Shown: positions 9,944-20,784 of the stretch, piece by piece
How the letters are laid out: each line of letters begins with the position of its first letter
Numbering within the stretch: the stretch's first letter is position 1
Assembly: GCA_964625125.1 (NCBI GenBank)
Contig: CAZVAP010000003.1
Span: forward strand, 1 to 36,566
Direction: 5' to 3'
DNA: 36,566 bases
Source of the DNA: CAZVAP01 sp964625125
GTDB lineage: Bacteria > Patescibacteriota > Gracilibacteria > Absconditabacterales > Absconditicoccaceae
Notes under the pieces: generated by a model
Seen by the model: the letters and a program-made list of their open reading frames with translations, nothing else
Database searches by the model: none
Told to the model about the DNA's origin: nothing
Position numbers and translations under genes: made by a program

Positions 9944-9971
9944 AGTATAATTAAAAAAAAGAATTATTCAA
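9944..9971 (-). promoter_or_regulatory. nusA promoter
   Basis: On the minus strand a -35 TTGAAT (9966-9971) and a -10 TATACT (9944-9949) are separated by 16 bp. This places the transcript start near 9937, about 57 bases ahead of the nusA ATG. Confidence 0.65.
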
Positions 9972-9980
9972 TCTTTTTTG

Positions 9981-10011
9981 TTGAAAATGTAATTTAAAAC
10001 TTTAATATACT
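9981..10011 (+). promoter_or_regulatory. Putative rnpB promoter
   Basis: TTGAAA (9981-9986) is followed by TATACT (10006-10011) at 19 bp, or by TAATAT (10003-10008) at 16 bp. It is placed right before the first paired base of RNase P RNA and is back-to-back with the nusA promoter. Confidence 0.45.
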
Positions 10012-10012
10012 G

Positions 10013-10346
10013 TCTATGCTTACTTGGGTAGGTACTTGGTTTTAAACCAAGAGGAAAGTCCCTGCAACCAAAAAAGCCCAAAGGCTAACAGCCTTTGCCC
10101 CTATTTGTTAGGGAAAAAGAAAGTGCCACAGAGACAATACTAGAAAGCTATTGCTTTCGAAAGGTGAAAAGTAAGGGTGGAGAAGTAATTCTCCTACCTT
10201 TGTTCTACTAGCCGATGGTTAGTAGAAAGGTAAACCTTGGGTGGTTGCAAGGTGGAAGGCTTTGCCTGAAGCTGCTTGATGCCAAGTATAACTTGGCTTA
10301 GATAGATTCCTACCTAAAACAGAACAGGGCTTACTAAGTAAGCAGA
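10013..10346 (+). ncRNA. rnpB: RNase P RNA
   Basis: This is the catalytic RNA of RNase P, which removes 5' leaders from pre-tRNAs. The 5' conserved element GAGGAAAGTCC and the 3' element ACAGAACAGGGCTTA (the two sides of helix P4) are both present. Helix P1 closes the molecule: TGCTTACTT (10017-10025) with AAGTAAGCA (10336-10344). Other paired elements are visible, for example the CAAAGGCTAACAGCCTTTG-like hairpin near 10080. Length of about 334 bases is normal for a bacterial A-type RNA. Ends are approximate. It lies immediately upstream of tig. Confidence 0.93.
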
Positions 10347-10378
10347 TTATTTGTGATTTTATTTAATTAAATAAATTT

Positions 10379-11590
10379 ATGGAGAAAAAAATAATAGAAG
10401 GAAATCAATCTAATTTAGAGGTTCAAATAAATTTAACTCCAGATGAAGTAAAAAAATATGAAGAAAAGGCTTTAAAAGAATTGTCTAAAGATGTACAAAT
10501 TCCAGGTTTTAGACCAGGTCATGCTCCTTTGGATGAAGTAAAGAAACACTTAGATCCTAGATATGTAGAAGGTGCTGTATATGAAACTGTTGTAAATGAT
10601 GTTATAAACGAAATGGTAAAAGAATGAAAATATCAACTTATTTGAAATATATATGATTTCAATTTTGATAAAAAAGATGATGGTAGTGTAAATATTAGTT
10701 TTAAAATTGATGTTTATCCAGAAGTAAAAGTTAAAAATAATAACTATGAATCAGTTGAACCTAAATTGCCAGAAGAAGAATTAACAGAGGAGGAATTAAA
10801 TAAAGCTATTGATGGTTTAAAAGCTCAGTTTGCAGAATATAAGGATGCTGATAAAGTAGATACAGAAAAATCATATGTAAAATTGGATCTAGAATATTTG
10901 GATGAAAATTGAAATGTGGTTTGAACTGGTAAAGTATTTTTGGCTAAGCCAGATTTTGAAGAGTTTAAGGATTTAGCTGAAAAATTTGCTGGTAAAGAAA
11001 AAGGATATTCTGTTGAATTTGATTATGATGAGGAAAAATTACCTCAATTGTTGCAATACTTTAAAAAAGATAAAGATCAATTAAATATTAAGAAAGTAAA
11101 AGCTACAATTTCAGAAATTAAAGAACAAGTATTGCCAGAATTAACTTTAGAAAACTTAGAAAAATGGTTCGGTAAAAAATATGAGAAATTGGAAGATTTT
11201 ATTGCAGAAATTAAAGAAATTTTAGCTAAGGAAAAAAGAAGAACAGAGCTAACTAAATTTGTTGAGGATTTGTTAGAAAAAATTAAGGATTCGTTTGAGG
11301 TAGTTTTGCCTAAAACTTTGGTTGAACAAGAGGTTAAACAAAGATTTGAGTCATTAAAACAAAGATATGGTGGAGAAGAAAAGTTTGAAGCTATGTTGAA
11401 AAGTTTAAAACCAGAAGAAGTTAAAAAATTGTATGAAGATATTACAAATGCTGCTAAAGAGTCTGTTAAAAATTTCTTAATTTTAATGAAATTTGCAGAA
11501 TTAAAGAAGATATTGGATAAGGTAGATTTTAAAAAAGATTTAGATTTTGAAGAAAAGTTGCTTTCATTGTTTAAAAAAGAAAATAAATAG
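10379..11590 (+). CDS. tig: Trigger factor
   Basis: Trigger factor is the ribosome-bound chaperone that meets nascent chains. The 403-residue product has the ribosome-docking signature GFRPGHAP (43-50; family GFRxGxxP) in its N-terminal domain. A middle FKBP-like domain (about 155-240) is divergent, so peptidyl-prolyl isomerase activity is doubtful. A long helical C-terminal domain rich in Lys/Glu follows (LPELTLENLEKWFGKKYEKL to the end). It has few UGA codons. ATG 10379 follows rnpB by about 30 bases, with no Shine-Dalgarno sequence. The YbaB gene follows. Confidence 0.93.
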
Positions 11591-11614
11591 TTTTATTTTA
11601 TAAATTTATTGACT

Positions 11615-11950
11615 ATGTTAGGTGGACTAGGAGATTTGCAACAAATGTATAAAAAATATAAAGATTTACAGGATAAATTGTCAAATACTTTAATTAGAGC
11701 TAAGGAAAATGGAGTAGTTATTGATATAACTGCTGATATGAAAGTTAAAGATGTAAAAATAGAAGATGATAGTTTATTGTCAGTTGATAGAAAATCAGAA
11801 TTAGAAGAAAATATTAAAAAGGCTTTTGTAAAAGGTCAACAAAAAGCAACAGAGGTTGCAATGCAAAAAACAAAGGAAATACTTTGATTTGATCCAAATC
11901 AGCTTGCAGGTATGTTAGGTGGTCAAGGAGGTTTTCCAGGTCTAAAATAA
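11615..11950 (+). CDS. YbaB/EbfC family nucleoid-associated protein
   Basis: YbaB/EbfC proteins are small dimeric DNA-binding proteins. The 111-residue length matches. The start MLGGLGDLQQMYKKYKDLQDKL, the central VVIDITADMKVKDVKIEDDSLL, and the Met/Gly-rich tail are all typical. I chose ATG 11615 rather than the in-frame TTG at 11609 because it gives the usual N-terminus. One UGA (EILGFDPNQ) lies near the C-terminus. It follows tig by 24 bases and ends before a terminator. Confidence 0.85.
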
Positions 11951-11964
11951 TTAATCATCTTATT

Positions 11965-11988
11965 AACTCACCTAATGGTGAGTTTTTT
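11965..11988 (+). terminator. Rho-independent terminator after the YbaB gene
   Basis: Perfect 8-bp stem AACTCACC/GGTGAGTT with loop TAAT, followed by a T-run, 15 bases past the stop codon. Confidence 0.9.
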
Positions 11989-12017
11989 GTATTTTTTAAT
12001 TTCTAAATTATTAGTTT

Positions 12018-13616
12018 ATGTTGCCAGCTTATTCTAATGAAGCTTTAGATAGACAAAAAAAAATTAATGATTTAAAAAATGCTTGAGTTATAGTTTATGC
12101 TAATAGATTTCCTTGAAAACAGGATATTAAAGATGTAAGAGCTCAAAATGAAAAAATTAAAGATTCAAAACAATTAATGGAAGAGTGAGCAGTTGGGGAG
12201 TTTAAATTAGCTGGTAGAGTAATGCTTTCTAGATCAATGTGAAGATTGATTTTTATGAATATTCAAGATAATACTTGAAAAATTCAATTATGTTTTATGA
12301 AATGAAAAGCAAAATTTAATACTGGGAAAGAATTAGTTGATAGTTTGAAAATTGATAATGAAGAAAAAACAGCTCATAAAATAGCCGAAAAATATGTACA
12401 AATTGGTGATTATATTTGAGTAGTTTGAGATTTATTTTTAACTAAACATTGAGAATTAACATTATTTGTTAAAGAATTTCAAATTTTATCTAAAGCTGTT
12501 AGACCATTGCCTGAAAAATTTCACTGAATTCAAGATCCAGATAAGGTTTATAGACAAAGGTATTTGGACTTAATAATGAATGAAGATTCTTATGAAAGAT
12601 TTATTTTTAGAAGTAAATTTATTCAAACTTTAAGAGAATTTTATTATAAAAATTGATTTGTAGAATTAGATACACCAATTTTATGAAATGCAGCTTCTTG
12701 AGCAGCTGCTAAACCATTTATAACACATCATAATGATTTTGATATAGATGTTTACTTAAGAATAGCTCCTGAAACTTCTTTAAAAAAGGCTACTGTAGGT
12801 AGGTTTGAGAAAGTATTTGAAATTTGAAGAAATTTTAGAAATGAGGGTTCAGATCCTTCTCATATGCAGGAGTTTACTGCTGTAGAGCATTATGCTGCTT
12901 GGTGGAATTTTGAAGATAATATGAAATTTACCGAAAAAATGTTTGATTATTTATTTGAAAAATTAAATCTTCCAAAAAAAATTAAAATTAAATGAAAAGA
13001 TTGAGTTGAAAGAGAAATTGATTGGTCTACTCCTTGGAAAAAACTTGATTATGTGCAAGGTATTAAAGAAATTACTTGACTAGATATTTCTAAATATTCT
13101 ATGGATGATGAGGAAAAGTTAAGAAATGATATTATTTCAGCTTGATATACATGGGAATGAATTGAAAAACAATGAGTAACTACAATGATAGATTATTTAT
13201 TTAAAAAAGTTTTAAGACCTTCTATAATTCAGCCAACTTTTGTATATAATTATCCTGCAACTATGCAACCTTTGGCTAGAGTTTCTGATGATAATCCAAA
13301 TATTGTAGAACAATTTCAGGTTGTGGTAAATTGATGGGAGATTATAAAAGCTTACTCAGAATTAGTGGACCCAGCAATTCAAAAACAAAAGTTTGAAGAA
13401 CAGAAAAAAGCTTTAGAAAAGTGAGATGAAGAAGCAACTTCTTGAGATGATGAATTTGTGTTAGCTATGGAATACTGAATGCCTCCTCAATCTGGTTGGG
13501 GTATGTGAATAGAAAGAATTTTGGCATTATTAACTGGTCAGGATAATTTAAGAGATGTGTTTTTATTTCCATTGATGAAACCACTAGATTCTGATGAAAA
13601 TAAAGAACTAGGATAA
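12018..13616 (+). CDS. lysS: Lysyl-tRNA synthetase, class II
   Basis: LysS charges tRNA-Lys. The 532-residue product is slightly longer than the usual 490-510. The N-terminal OB-fold anticodon-binding domain (about 60-165) contains LAGRVMLSRSMGRLIFMNIQD. Class II motif 1 is near residue 185 (DPDKVYRQRYLDL). Motif 2 is FEIGRNFRNEGSDPSHMQEF. Motif 3, with GMGIERIL near residue 500, closes the active site. Many glycines are UGA, including those in motif 2 and motif 3. A roughly 20-residue acidic insertion (ALEKGDEEATSGDDEF) precedes motif 3. The stop codon is the loop of the terminator hairpin. Confidence 0.96.
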
Positions 13617-13630
13617 TTCCTAGTTTTTTT
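13606..13630 (+). terminator. lysS terminator overlapping its stop codon
   Basis: Perfect 8-bp stem AACTAGGA/TCCTAGTT followed by T7. The TAA stop of lysS (13614-13616) is part of the TAAT loop. Confidence 0.9.
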
Positions 13631-13707
13631 GTAATTTGTTTGTTTTTTATTGAAACTTTAAACTAAAAATTTAGTATTTTTGGGCTTTAGTTTACTTATG
13701 AATCAAT

Positions 13708-14592
13708 ATGTTTTTTGTTTTAGATGGTTCAGGTTTTTTGTTTAGAGCTTATTATTCTTTACCTAAAATTTTAGATAAAAATTGAAATGAAGCAGGTGCT
13801 ATATTTGGTTTTTTTAGAATGTTGTTAAAACTTTTACATCAAAAACCTGATAATTTTATTGTAGTTTTTGATCCTGGTACAAAAACTGTTAGAGAAAAAG
13901 AATTTAAAGAATATAAGCAAAATAGGCCAGAAATTGATGAAGGATTTAAACAACAAATCCCTAAAATAATTGATATCTTAAAAAGAAGTGGTTTTGATGT
14001 AGAAATAATTCCGGATTACGAGGCAGATGATGTTATTTCTAGTTTAGTAAATACTATTAAAGATAAGGATAAGGTAGTAGTTGTTTCTTCAGATAAGGAT
14101 TTGAAACAGCTGATACAACCTAATGTAGAATTTTTAGAGCCCAAAAAAATGGAATATGTAGATGAAAATAAATTTAAGGAAGAATATTGATTTGAGCCAG
14201 AAGGTATGTTGCTGTACTTATCTTTATTGGGTGATAATTCAGATAATATCCCAGGTGTTAAGGGGATTGGGAAAGTTACTGCTTCCAGCATAGTTTCTAA
14301 ATATCCTACTTATGATGCTTTAATTCAAAATTTAGATAAATTATCTCCTAAAATAAGGCAATCAATACAAAATAGTAAAGACCTTATAGAAAAGAATATT
14401 TCATTAGTAAAACTTAGAAATCCAGGTAACTTTGATTTTGAAAAAATTAAAGAAAGCTCTTCTATAAAAAAAATTAATTTTGATAAATTAAAGGATATTT
14501 TAGTAAATGAATATGGTTTTAAGAGCTTTGATTCTTTAATTGATAAAGCTAAAAAAGAAATTCTTACACCAACTCAACTAGGATTATTTTAG
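13708..14592 (+). CDS. Stand-alone PolA-type 5'-3' exonuclease
   Basis: This matches the N-terminal 5' nuclease (flap endonuclease) domain of DNA polymerase I, which removes RNA primers and flaps. The 294 residues contain MFFVLDGSGFLFRAYY, VVFDPGTKTVREKEFKEYKQNRP, the acidic metal-binding stretch IPDYEADDVI (near 104), SSDKDLKQL, and the helix-hairpin-helix LLGDNSDNIPGVKGIG. There is no polymerase or proofreading domain, and the frame closes at TAG 14590-14592 with a terminal TPTQLGLF. That tail resembles a beta-clamp-binding peptide, but this is inference. ATG 13708 is chosen because the ATG at 13698 is out of frame. An inverted repeat AAACTAAA/TTTAGTTT lies upstream. Confidence 0.92.
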
Positions 14593-14614
14593 CATATAAG
14601 TCAAGTTTGAATAT

Positions 14615-14642
14615 TTGACAATATTTAAATAGTTTGTATTAT
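14615..14642 (+). promoter_or_regulatory. Promoter of the surface-protein locus
   Basis: -35 TTGACA (14615-14620) and -10 TATTAT (14637-14642) with 16-bp spacing. The start of transcription would be about 25 bases before the ATG at 14675. Confidence 0.7.
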
Positions 14643-14674
14643 TGAATTAAAATTTATTTTATAATAATTGATTT

Positions 14675-15139
14675 ATGACAAAATTTAAAGAAAACTTGAT
14701 TGCATTGGTATGAGCAGTTTGTTTGACTTGAATTGTAATATTTGTTTTAAATCATAATTTGAATTTATCTACAGATATACTAGGAAATGAAAATACAATA
14801 ACTGCTGATTTATCTGTTGTTGCAGGGAGTGGCTATGTTGCTATAAAGTCCAATAAAACAATAGATAACATAGCTTCTATTACAATGGAATTGGCTTTTA
14901 ATCCTCAAAAAATTAAATTATCGGATAAACAAATTGTATCTGATTATGATATAGGTATCCAGAAAATTAATCCAGGTAACTATTATATAATGCTGACTAA
15001 TGTTAACATGGTTAAAAGTGGAGATACTATTATTAAATTAAAAGGTATATCAAAAAAACAACTTGTAAATATAAATTTTGGACATATTCAAGTAGTTGAT
15101 AATAATTGAAATATATTAACATTAACTTTATCTAAATAA
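14675..15139 (+). CDS. Membrane-anchored or secreted cohesin-like protein
   Basis: The 154-residue product has an N-terminal hydrophobic helix (about 8-27, ALVGAVCLTGIVIFVL) that could be an anchor or uncleaved signal. A beta-rich domain follows, with SITMELAFNPQKIKLSD and a closing NINFGHIQVVDNNGN. The pattern of an FNPxKIxL strand inside a beta sandwich resembles cohesin domains, which are carbohydrate or protein-binding surface modules. The resemblance is by eye only and is uncertain. It is the first gene after a good promoter and is followed 9 bases later by the large surface protein and then a sortase. Confidence 0.7.
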
Positions 15140-15148
15140 AAATAAAAA

Positions 15149-16759
15149 ATGTTTAAGAAAATTTGATTAGCTTTAATTACAGGATTTGGGTTGGTATCTT
15201 CAGTTTTTGCAGGTTCATTAGCTGGTTTTGATGTAAAAGTAAATCCTTCTACATTAAAAGTAGGGGAGCCAGCTGACTTAACTATTAAAGCTTTAGATGA
15301 TCAAGGAAATGTTCTAACTGATTATAAAGGAGATATAATTATTACTGTTACTGACAAAGATGGAAATGATTTAGATATGTCAGATTATGTAGTTCCTAAT
15401 GATGGTACTTATGAGTTTACAGATGAAGATCAATGAGTAAAAACTTTTTCTAAGTGATTAATTATAAATAAAAAATGAGATTTTTATGTAAAAGTAGTAG
15501 ATTTTGATACAAATAAATCTGGTAAAGCAGAAGTAAAAGTTGTAGATACTAATACTCAAACAAATGAAGGAAATATTAAAATTCTTACACCTTCTGATAA
15601 TGAGATAATTACTAAAGATTCTCTTACTGTAGCTTGAGAAGCTAAACAATATAAAAATTCAAAAGTTCAAATATTGGTAGATTGAAAATTAGCTTGAGAA
15701 GGATTAGTATGAGATGATGGTTCTTTCCAAGTTGATATTGCTAATTTACAAAATTGAGACCATAAATTAAAAGCTCAAGTATTAGACTTAAATAATAAAG
15801 TAATAGCTTCTTCAAAAGAGATTCCATTTAAAGTAAAAATTGCTGAACAATTATTTAAAAATATTGAAATATTACCTTCTAACTCAGTATCGCAGGGTAC
15901 AAAAATAACTATTAATGTGAGTGTTGATTCTTCTGTAAATTCAGCTGTATTACATATTCAAAATTACGGAGATTTTCCAATGGATAGAATAAGTACTACT
16001 TTGTTCTCTACACAATTTATAGCAAATACTCCTGGTAAATTTGATATTAATTTAACTTTAACTACAGCTGATTGAAAAACCAAAAATTATAAAAATATAG
16101 CTAAATTAGTAGTATTGGAGAAAGTATCTATTTCTTCAGTAAAAATTCAAAGGGATAATAATGCAAAGACTATTTCTTTAACTTGGAAATTTACAGGACA
16201 AGTTCCAAAATTTAAGGTAACTTATGGAAAAAATAAAGATGATTTGTCACAAAAAATTATTGTATCTGAAAATAAAGCAGTAATTAAAAATATTGATCCT
16301 GCTTTAACTTATTATGTAAAAATTTATCCTATTGATGATAATGAAAATATTATAGGGGATCCATCAAAATTGTTAGTTATAGAACCTGACTTAAAAAAAG
16401 CTGCAACTTGTAAAATAGATAATATAAAAGTAAATGTTATTAGAAAAAAATGAGCAAATTATTTAGTTTGGGGTAAAGTTCCATGAGTAAAAAATTATAT
16501 TGTGTATGAAGGAGATACTCCTGATGAATTGTCTCCTATAGCTACTTTAACTTGAACATCATATAAATTACCTTTTGATAAAAATGCTAAAAAGGTAAAA
16601 TATTCATATTTTGCTGTAAAAGCTTCTTGTGAAGATGGTTCCTTAAAACAAATTTGAAATATTAAAAAAGTAAAAACTTGACCTTTAGATTGGATAATAA
16701 TAGCATTTATACTTTCCTTGATTATCTATTGATTAAAATTAGTAAAAGAGGCAGAATAA
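15149..16759 (+). CDS. Surface protein with Ig/fibronectin-like domains
   Basis: The 536-residue product has a signal peptide (MFKKIGLALITGFGLVSSVFA, cleavage expected after the FA). Several beta-sandwich domains follow: VKVNPSTLKVGEPADLTIKA (about 28-130, invasin/Ig-like); GNIKILTPSDNEIITKDSL to about 230 (Ig-like, with DGSFQVDIANLQNGDHKLKA); another beta domain; and two fibronectin-III-like repeats (about 325-410 and 415-510). A C-terminal transmembrane helix (WIIIAFILSLIIYGL) ends with KLVKEAE. No LPxTG-type motif is obvious before the helix, although TGPLDW sits at the usual place. Many glycines are UGA. It lies between the cohesin-like protein and the sortase, so it may be a sortase client or an anchored adhesin. 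Function is inferred. Confidence 0.75.
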
Positions 16760-16788
16760 ATTAAAATTTAAATAAAAACAAAAATAAA

Positions 16789-17646
16789 ATGATTAATTTA
16801 AATGAGCTTGATAAAGTAGTTTATAAAAAAAACTCTTTTTTTCAGCAACTTAAGGATTTTATAGTGGTGTTTATAGTGGTTTTATCTTTTGGTTGGTTAT
16901 TTATAAATGCTCAATTAGTATTTATTTTGTTTGATAATTTATTTCATACATCAGTGGCAGCATCAGATATTGTGATGGTTAGTCCGTCTACTTCAGTTAA
17001 AATTAACAAAGTCCAAAAACTACAATCAAAAGATGAAGGAGATGATTTATCTGATTTAAAGAGAAAAATATTAGAAAAACAGCTTAATAAAAAACTTTCT
17101 AAATTTTCAGCTACTAAAACAGATATGATTTATAAGCCATCTTATAAAGTTTTAATAAGAAATAATTTACTTTCTTATTCAATTAAGTTTAATACTTTGC
17201 CTCCAGATGCTAGGATTATTATTCCTAAGCTTGATATTAATGTTCATATAGTCAATTTAACTAATATCCCTATTGAGAAAATCAAAAAAGCAGATTATGA
17301 TGAATATTTATATTCTTGAGTAGTTAAATATCCATATACTGCTGATCCTGGTCAAACTTGAAATGTGTTTATATTTGGGCATTCTTCATATTATTGGTGG
17401 AAGCATAATCCATATGGTTCAGTATTTGCTAAGTTACCATCCTTAAGACATTGAGATTTGATACAAATATCTTGGAATTGAAAAATTTATACTTATAGAA
17501 TTTTTAAGAAATTAATTTTATATCCACGGGAAGTAGAATACTCATATAAAAGATATAGAAAGGGACAATATTTAACCTTAATGACATGTTATCCAGTTTG
17601 ATCTGATAGACAAAGAATGTTAGTTATAGCTGAATTAATAAAATAA
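16789..17646 (+). CDS. Sortase family transpeptidase
   Basis: Sortases attach surface proteins to cell-wall or pilus acceptors, acting outside the membrane. The 285-residue product has an N-terminal membrane helix (about 21-50), then a long Lys-rich linker. The catalytic domain carries RIIIPKLDINVHI, FGHSS with catalytic H198, and TCYPVG with catalytic C267. Catalytic Arg is R274 or R276 in DRQRM. The TCYPxG form resembles class D/E sortases. Residue 247 is a CGG codon. It follows the large surface protein in the same direction and closes the locus before a shared terminator. Confidence 0.9.
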
Positions 17647-17676
17647 GGATAGGGTTGTTATCTCCTATCCTTTTTA
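17645..17676. terminator. Terminator between sortase and the PKD protein
   Basis: The 9-bp stem AAGGATAGG/CCTATCCTT with a 10-base loop and T-run serves the sortase transcript. The minus-strand PKD gene ends right next to it. Confidence 0.8.
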
Positions 17677-19872
17677 TTTAATTACATTAATTTTTGCTAT
17701 AGCTTGTGTAGATGGAGAACCATCCAAGTAATCTACTTTTGCTGTAATTGTAAATAATCATGTTTTATGATAAGTATGAATTATTGTACTACATTCTCTT
17801 CAGCTACATTTGAAAGTAGTTCAATCTCAAAAGTCCCAATTAATTGATTTTATTAGTCAATCAGAATTTAGCTGAATTTTTAATGGGTTTTCTACTTGTA
17901 TTTGTCATCATAGATTATCTGGAAAGACTATTGTTGCTGAGTTTATAGGTCTAAATACAATTATTTTTTTAGAAGCTGTTCAAGTAAATCATAGTTGTGT
18001 TTCAATTGTTACTTTTGGAAAATATTTTCATGGGTTTTTATAAGTATGGCTGATTACTCACTGTCTTGTATTTTCTATTTTTTCTCAATCTCCAAAGTCC
18101 CAGTTAAAGAGTATTATTTTATCATTTTCTTTAGTAGTATAGGAGCTTGAAGCATCAAATTTTATAGTTAATGGTGCACTTCAGCTGTTTTTATCTACTT
18201 TTAATATTGGAATAAGTGGTTTTAAGTCAATTTTAAAATATATTTTTTTGATGGTTTTATTTCAATATTGGTCTTTTACTATTGCATTTATAGTTTTATC
18301 TTCTTTTTTAGTAATTTTTATTTTTAAGCTATTTCATTTTTCATCTATTTGATTGTCATTGTCTATATCAAATCATACATTTGTGTAGCTTGATGGTTTT
18401 ATATTTTTAATGTAAATATAAAATTCACTTGGTAGTTTTCTTACAGGTATAATAATATTATTTGCTCAGGTAGTTATTTGTTTATGTTTGTTCTTGATTT
18501 GTATTTGGAAATTATAATTTACCTTATCTGATAAATCTATTATTGTAGAGCATCTTCATTTTTTCCCTTTCGAATCTACAATAATATATTTCACTTGATA
18601 ATTATTTCCATCTTTTAAATTGACTTTAAAGTGATTTTTTGTTCCTCTAGCTATAGTATCAGAAGTATTCATATTTATTACACTATAATAGTATTTTACA
18701 ATTGGTCCATTCGGTGATTTTGCATTAGTTGATATAATATAAGTTTCATTATTGTTTTTGTATTGAATATCACAAGTTGGTTTAGTGGATGGTAATATTC
18801 TTAGAGGAAAAGAGTAAGTTGGGTAGGGTGTATCTGGAATTTTAAATTTTATGTTGTATAGTCAGTCTGTTTTATAAACAAAACTAGCAAATCTTTTATA
18901 GGGTTTAAATTCTCAATTTCCTAGAAAATCAATTAAAATGTCATTTTTTTCTAATTGTAGGTCTAAAGGAATATTTGTTATATCTAAGATAATTTTATCT
19001 CAAACTTCTCATCATATTATTTCATTTTTTTCATCATTTAATTTTATAGGTGTTTTAAAGTTTATATTAGAAACTAATTCAATAGTTTTTTCTGGTAAAG
19101 ATATTTTTTTAGAGTTTCAATTTGGATTTAAATAATAGAAATTTAATTTTGCTGTATAATTTCCCTTTTTAAGGTATAAACAATATTTATATGGAGAAAA
19201 GTCATAACTTGTATACTTGATTTTTTGTCAATTTCAGCAATCTAGAATAAATTTTACTGGTCTTATATTTCATCATTCATTTCTTATAATTTGTGGTAAA
19301 TAAACTTGATTAAATATCTTTTTATTAAGTTGAAATTGAATTTTAATTGGTCAAATTAAAGGAAAATTATTTGTAAATAAAGGAATTTTTTCTTCCTTAT
19401 TGTTTTTATAAAAGGTAGCATTGGCTATTAAAACTTCATTTGTAGCTGGTCAGGTATCGGTTTTTATATTATAAATACTTCTAAATACATAAAATCCAAA
19501 TCATAAGTTTATTAGACCAAGTATGAAAATTATAATAGTTCATATTAAATTTTTAAATTTTCCAGTAGGTTTAGTTGCTAATTTAAACAGATAAGATAGT
19601 CATAGAATAAGAAATAAAAAGAAGAAAGTTCAGAAAAATATTCAAGCAAATACTGAAGTTATACTTTTAATAGAAGATATACTTAGACCTAAGCTTTTTC
19701 AAATTCCAGGGTTTTTTATTAAATAAAAAAAGAAAAAGAATATTATTCAGATAATAAGTATGAAAAATATTAAAATTCAAATTAATATTCCTTTTCCTCA
19801 TACTGAGCTTCATTGTTTAATTTTTTTTGTTTGGTTAATAGGAGTTCTTCTTACAGGTCTTCTTTGTTCCAT
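17674..19872 (-). CDS. Membrane-anchored PKD-domain surface protein
   Basis: The 732-residue protein is readable only with UGA=Gly. The N-terminus is cytoplasmic and basic (MEQRRPVRRTPINQTKKIKQ). Three hydrophobic helices follow (about 27-47, 60-90 and 105-130). The remainder is a large beta-rich extracellular part. Two PKD domains form the C-terminus. Each has the PKD hallmark, FNWDFGDG with SHTYKNPGKYFPKV, and INWDFGDGTTF with HTYHKTGLFTI; their central glycines are UGA. The last domain has two cysteines. PKD domains usually mediate surface protein or carbohydrate contacts. It faces the sortase gene tail to tail. Ligand unknown. Confidence 0.85.
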
Positions 19873-19895
19873 ATTTTAATATTATTTAAATAAAA

Positions 19896-20654
19896 TTATT
19901 TTGTATTTGCATCAGTTACTTTTATAAATCTGTTAACTAGATAATCAAAATCTCATAAAGATATAATGAATAAGTTTAATAGGTTATTCCATTGGGAGGC
20001 AAATGCTTTAAATAAACTAAATGTTTCATTGTCCCAGTTTGTATAGTATATTTTATCTTGTATCATATTTAGTAAGTTTATTTCTTGTGATAATCTTAAT
20101 TCAGATAATTGATAGCAGTAATCTTGTCAAAATGTAGTATTATTTATTTTTGGTTCAGAATCTAAAGATGATTTAGTTAATAAGTTATTAATTTGGGGTA
20201 TTTTTTTACAAAATTCAATATATTTTGGCCATATATTTTGAGTAAAATCTTTATATAAGCTATTTACTATGTCTGGGTTTGTATTTTTGAAATTTTGTTC
20301 TGCAATTTTATTTAATTGTTTTCTATATAAAACAGATTTTTTATATAAAGGACCTGAATAATTGTTTGTTTTTATTCAGTCTAAGTATCTAAAATATACA
20401 TCTAATAGGTGATTCAAAAAATCGGGTGTTTGTAAAACTTTAGTATCATAATTACAATATTTTTCTAAATTGGAAATAGCTATATTTACTAGTGTTTTAC
20501 TATCTGGTATATCATTAAATAGGTTGCTTATTAAAGGTTGGATAGATGTTAAATATGTTATATTTGTGCAATCTCATTCTTGTCTTGTAGAAAAGGCATA
20601 TGTGGTTGTTATTATTAGCTGGCTTACAATGAATATACTTAGTAACTTTTTCAT
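19896..20654 (-). CDS. Secreted protein, unknown
   Basis: The 252-residue product has a clear signal peptide (MKKLLSIFIVSQLIITTTYAFS). The mature part is helical and aromatic/Asn-rich, with four cysteines (DCTN, KYCNY, EFCKK and DYCYQ) that may form disulfides. There is no membrane anchor and no family I recognise. It starts the minus-strand unit leading into the PKD protein 23 bases downstream. Its 130-base upstream region is shared divergently with the secreted nuclease. Confidence 0.7.
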
Positions 20655-20784
20655 TTTTTATAACTAATTGTAAATCTTTTGAGATTTTAATAAAAAAACT
20701 TAAAAAATAAACTGAAAGTTTATTGAAAAGTTACCCAATAAAGTTATTTTATGAGTATGTAAATTTATTAATTATTGCTTTACA

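Noticed and set aside
11609..11614. TTG 11609 as the start of the YbaB/EbfC protein
   Set aside because: It adds only two residues. ATG 11615 is the normal start type and gives the usual MLGGL beginning.
13698..13707. ATG 13698 as the exonuclease start
   Set aside because: It is out of frame with the exonuclease and hits TAG shortly after; ATG 13708 gives the family N-terminus.
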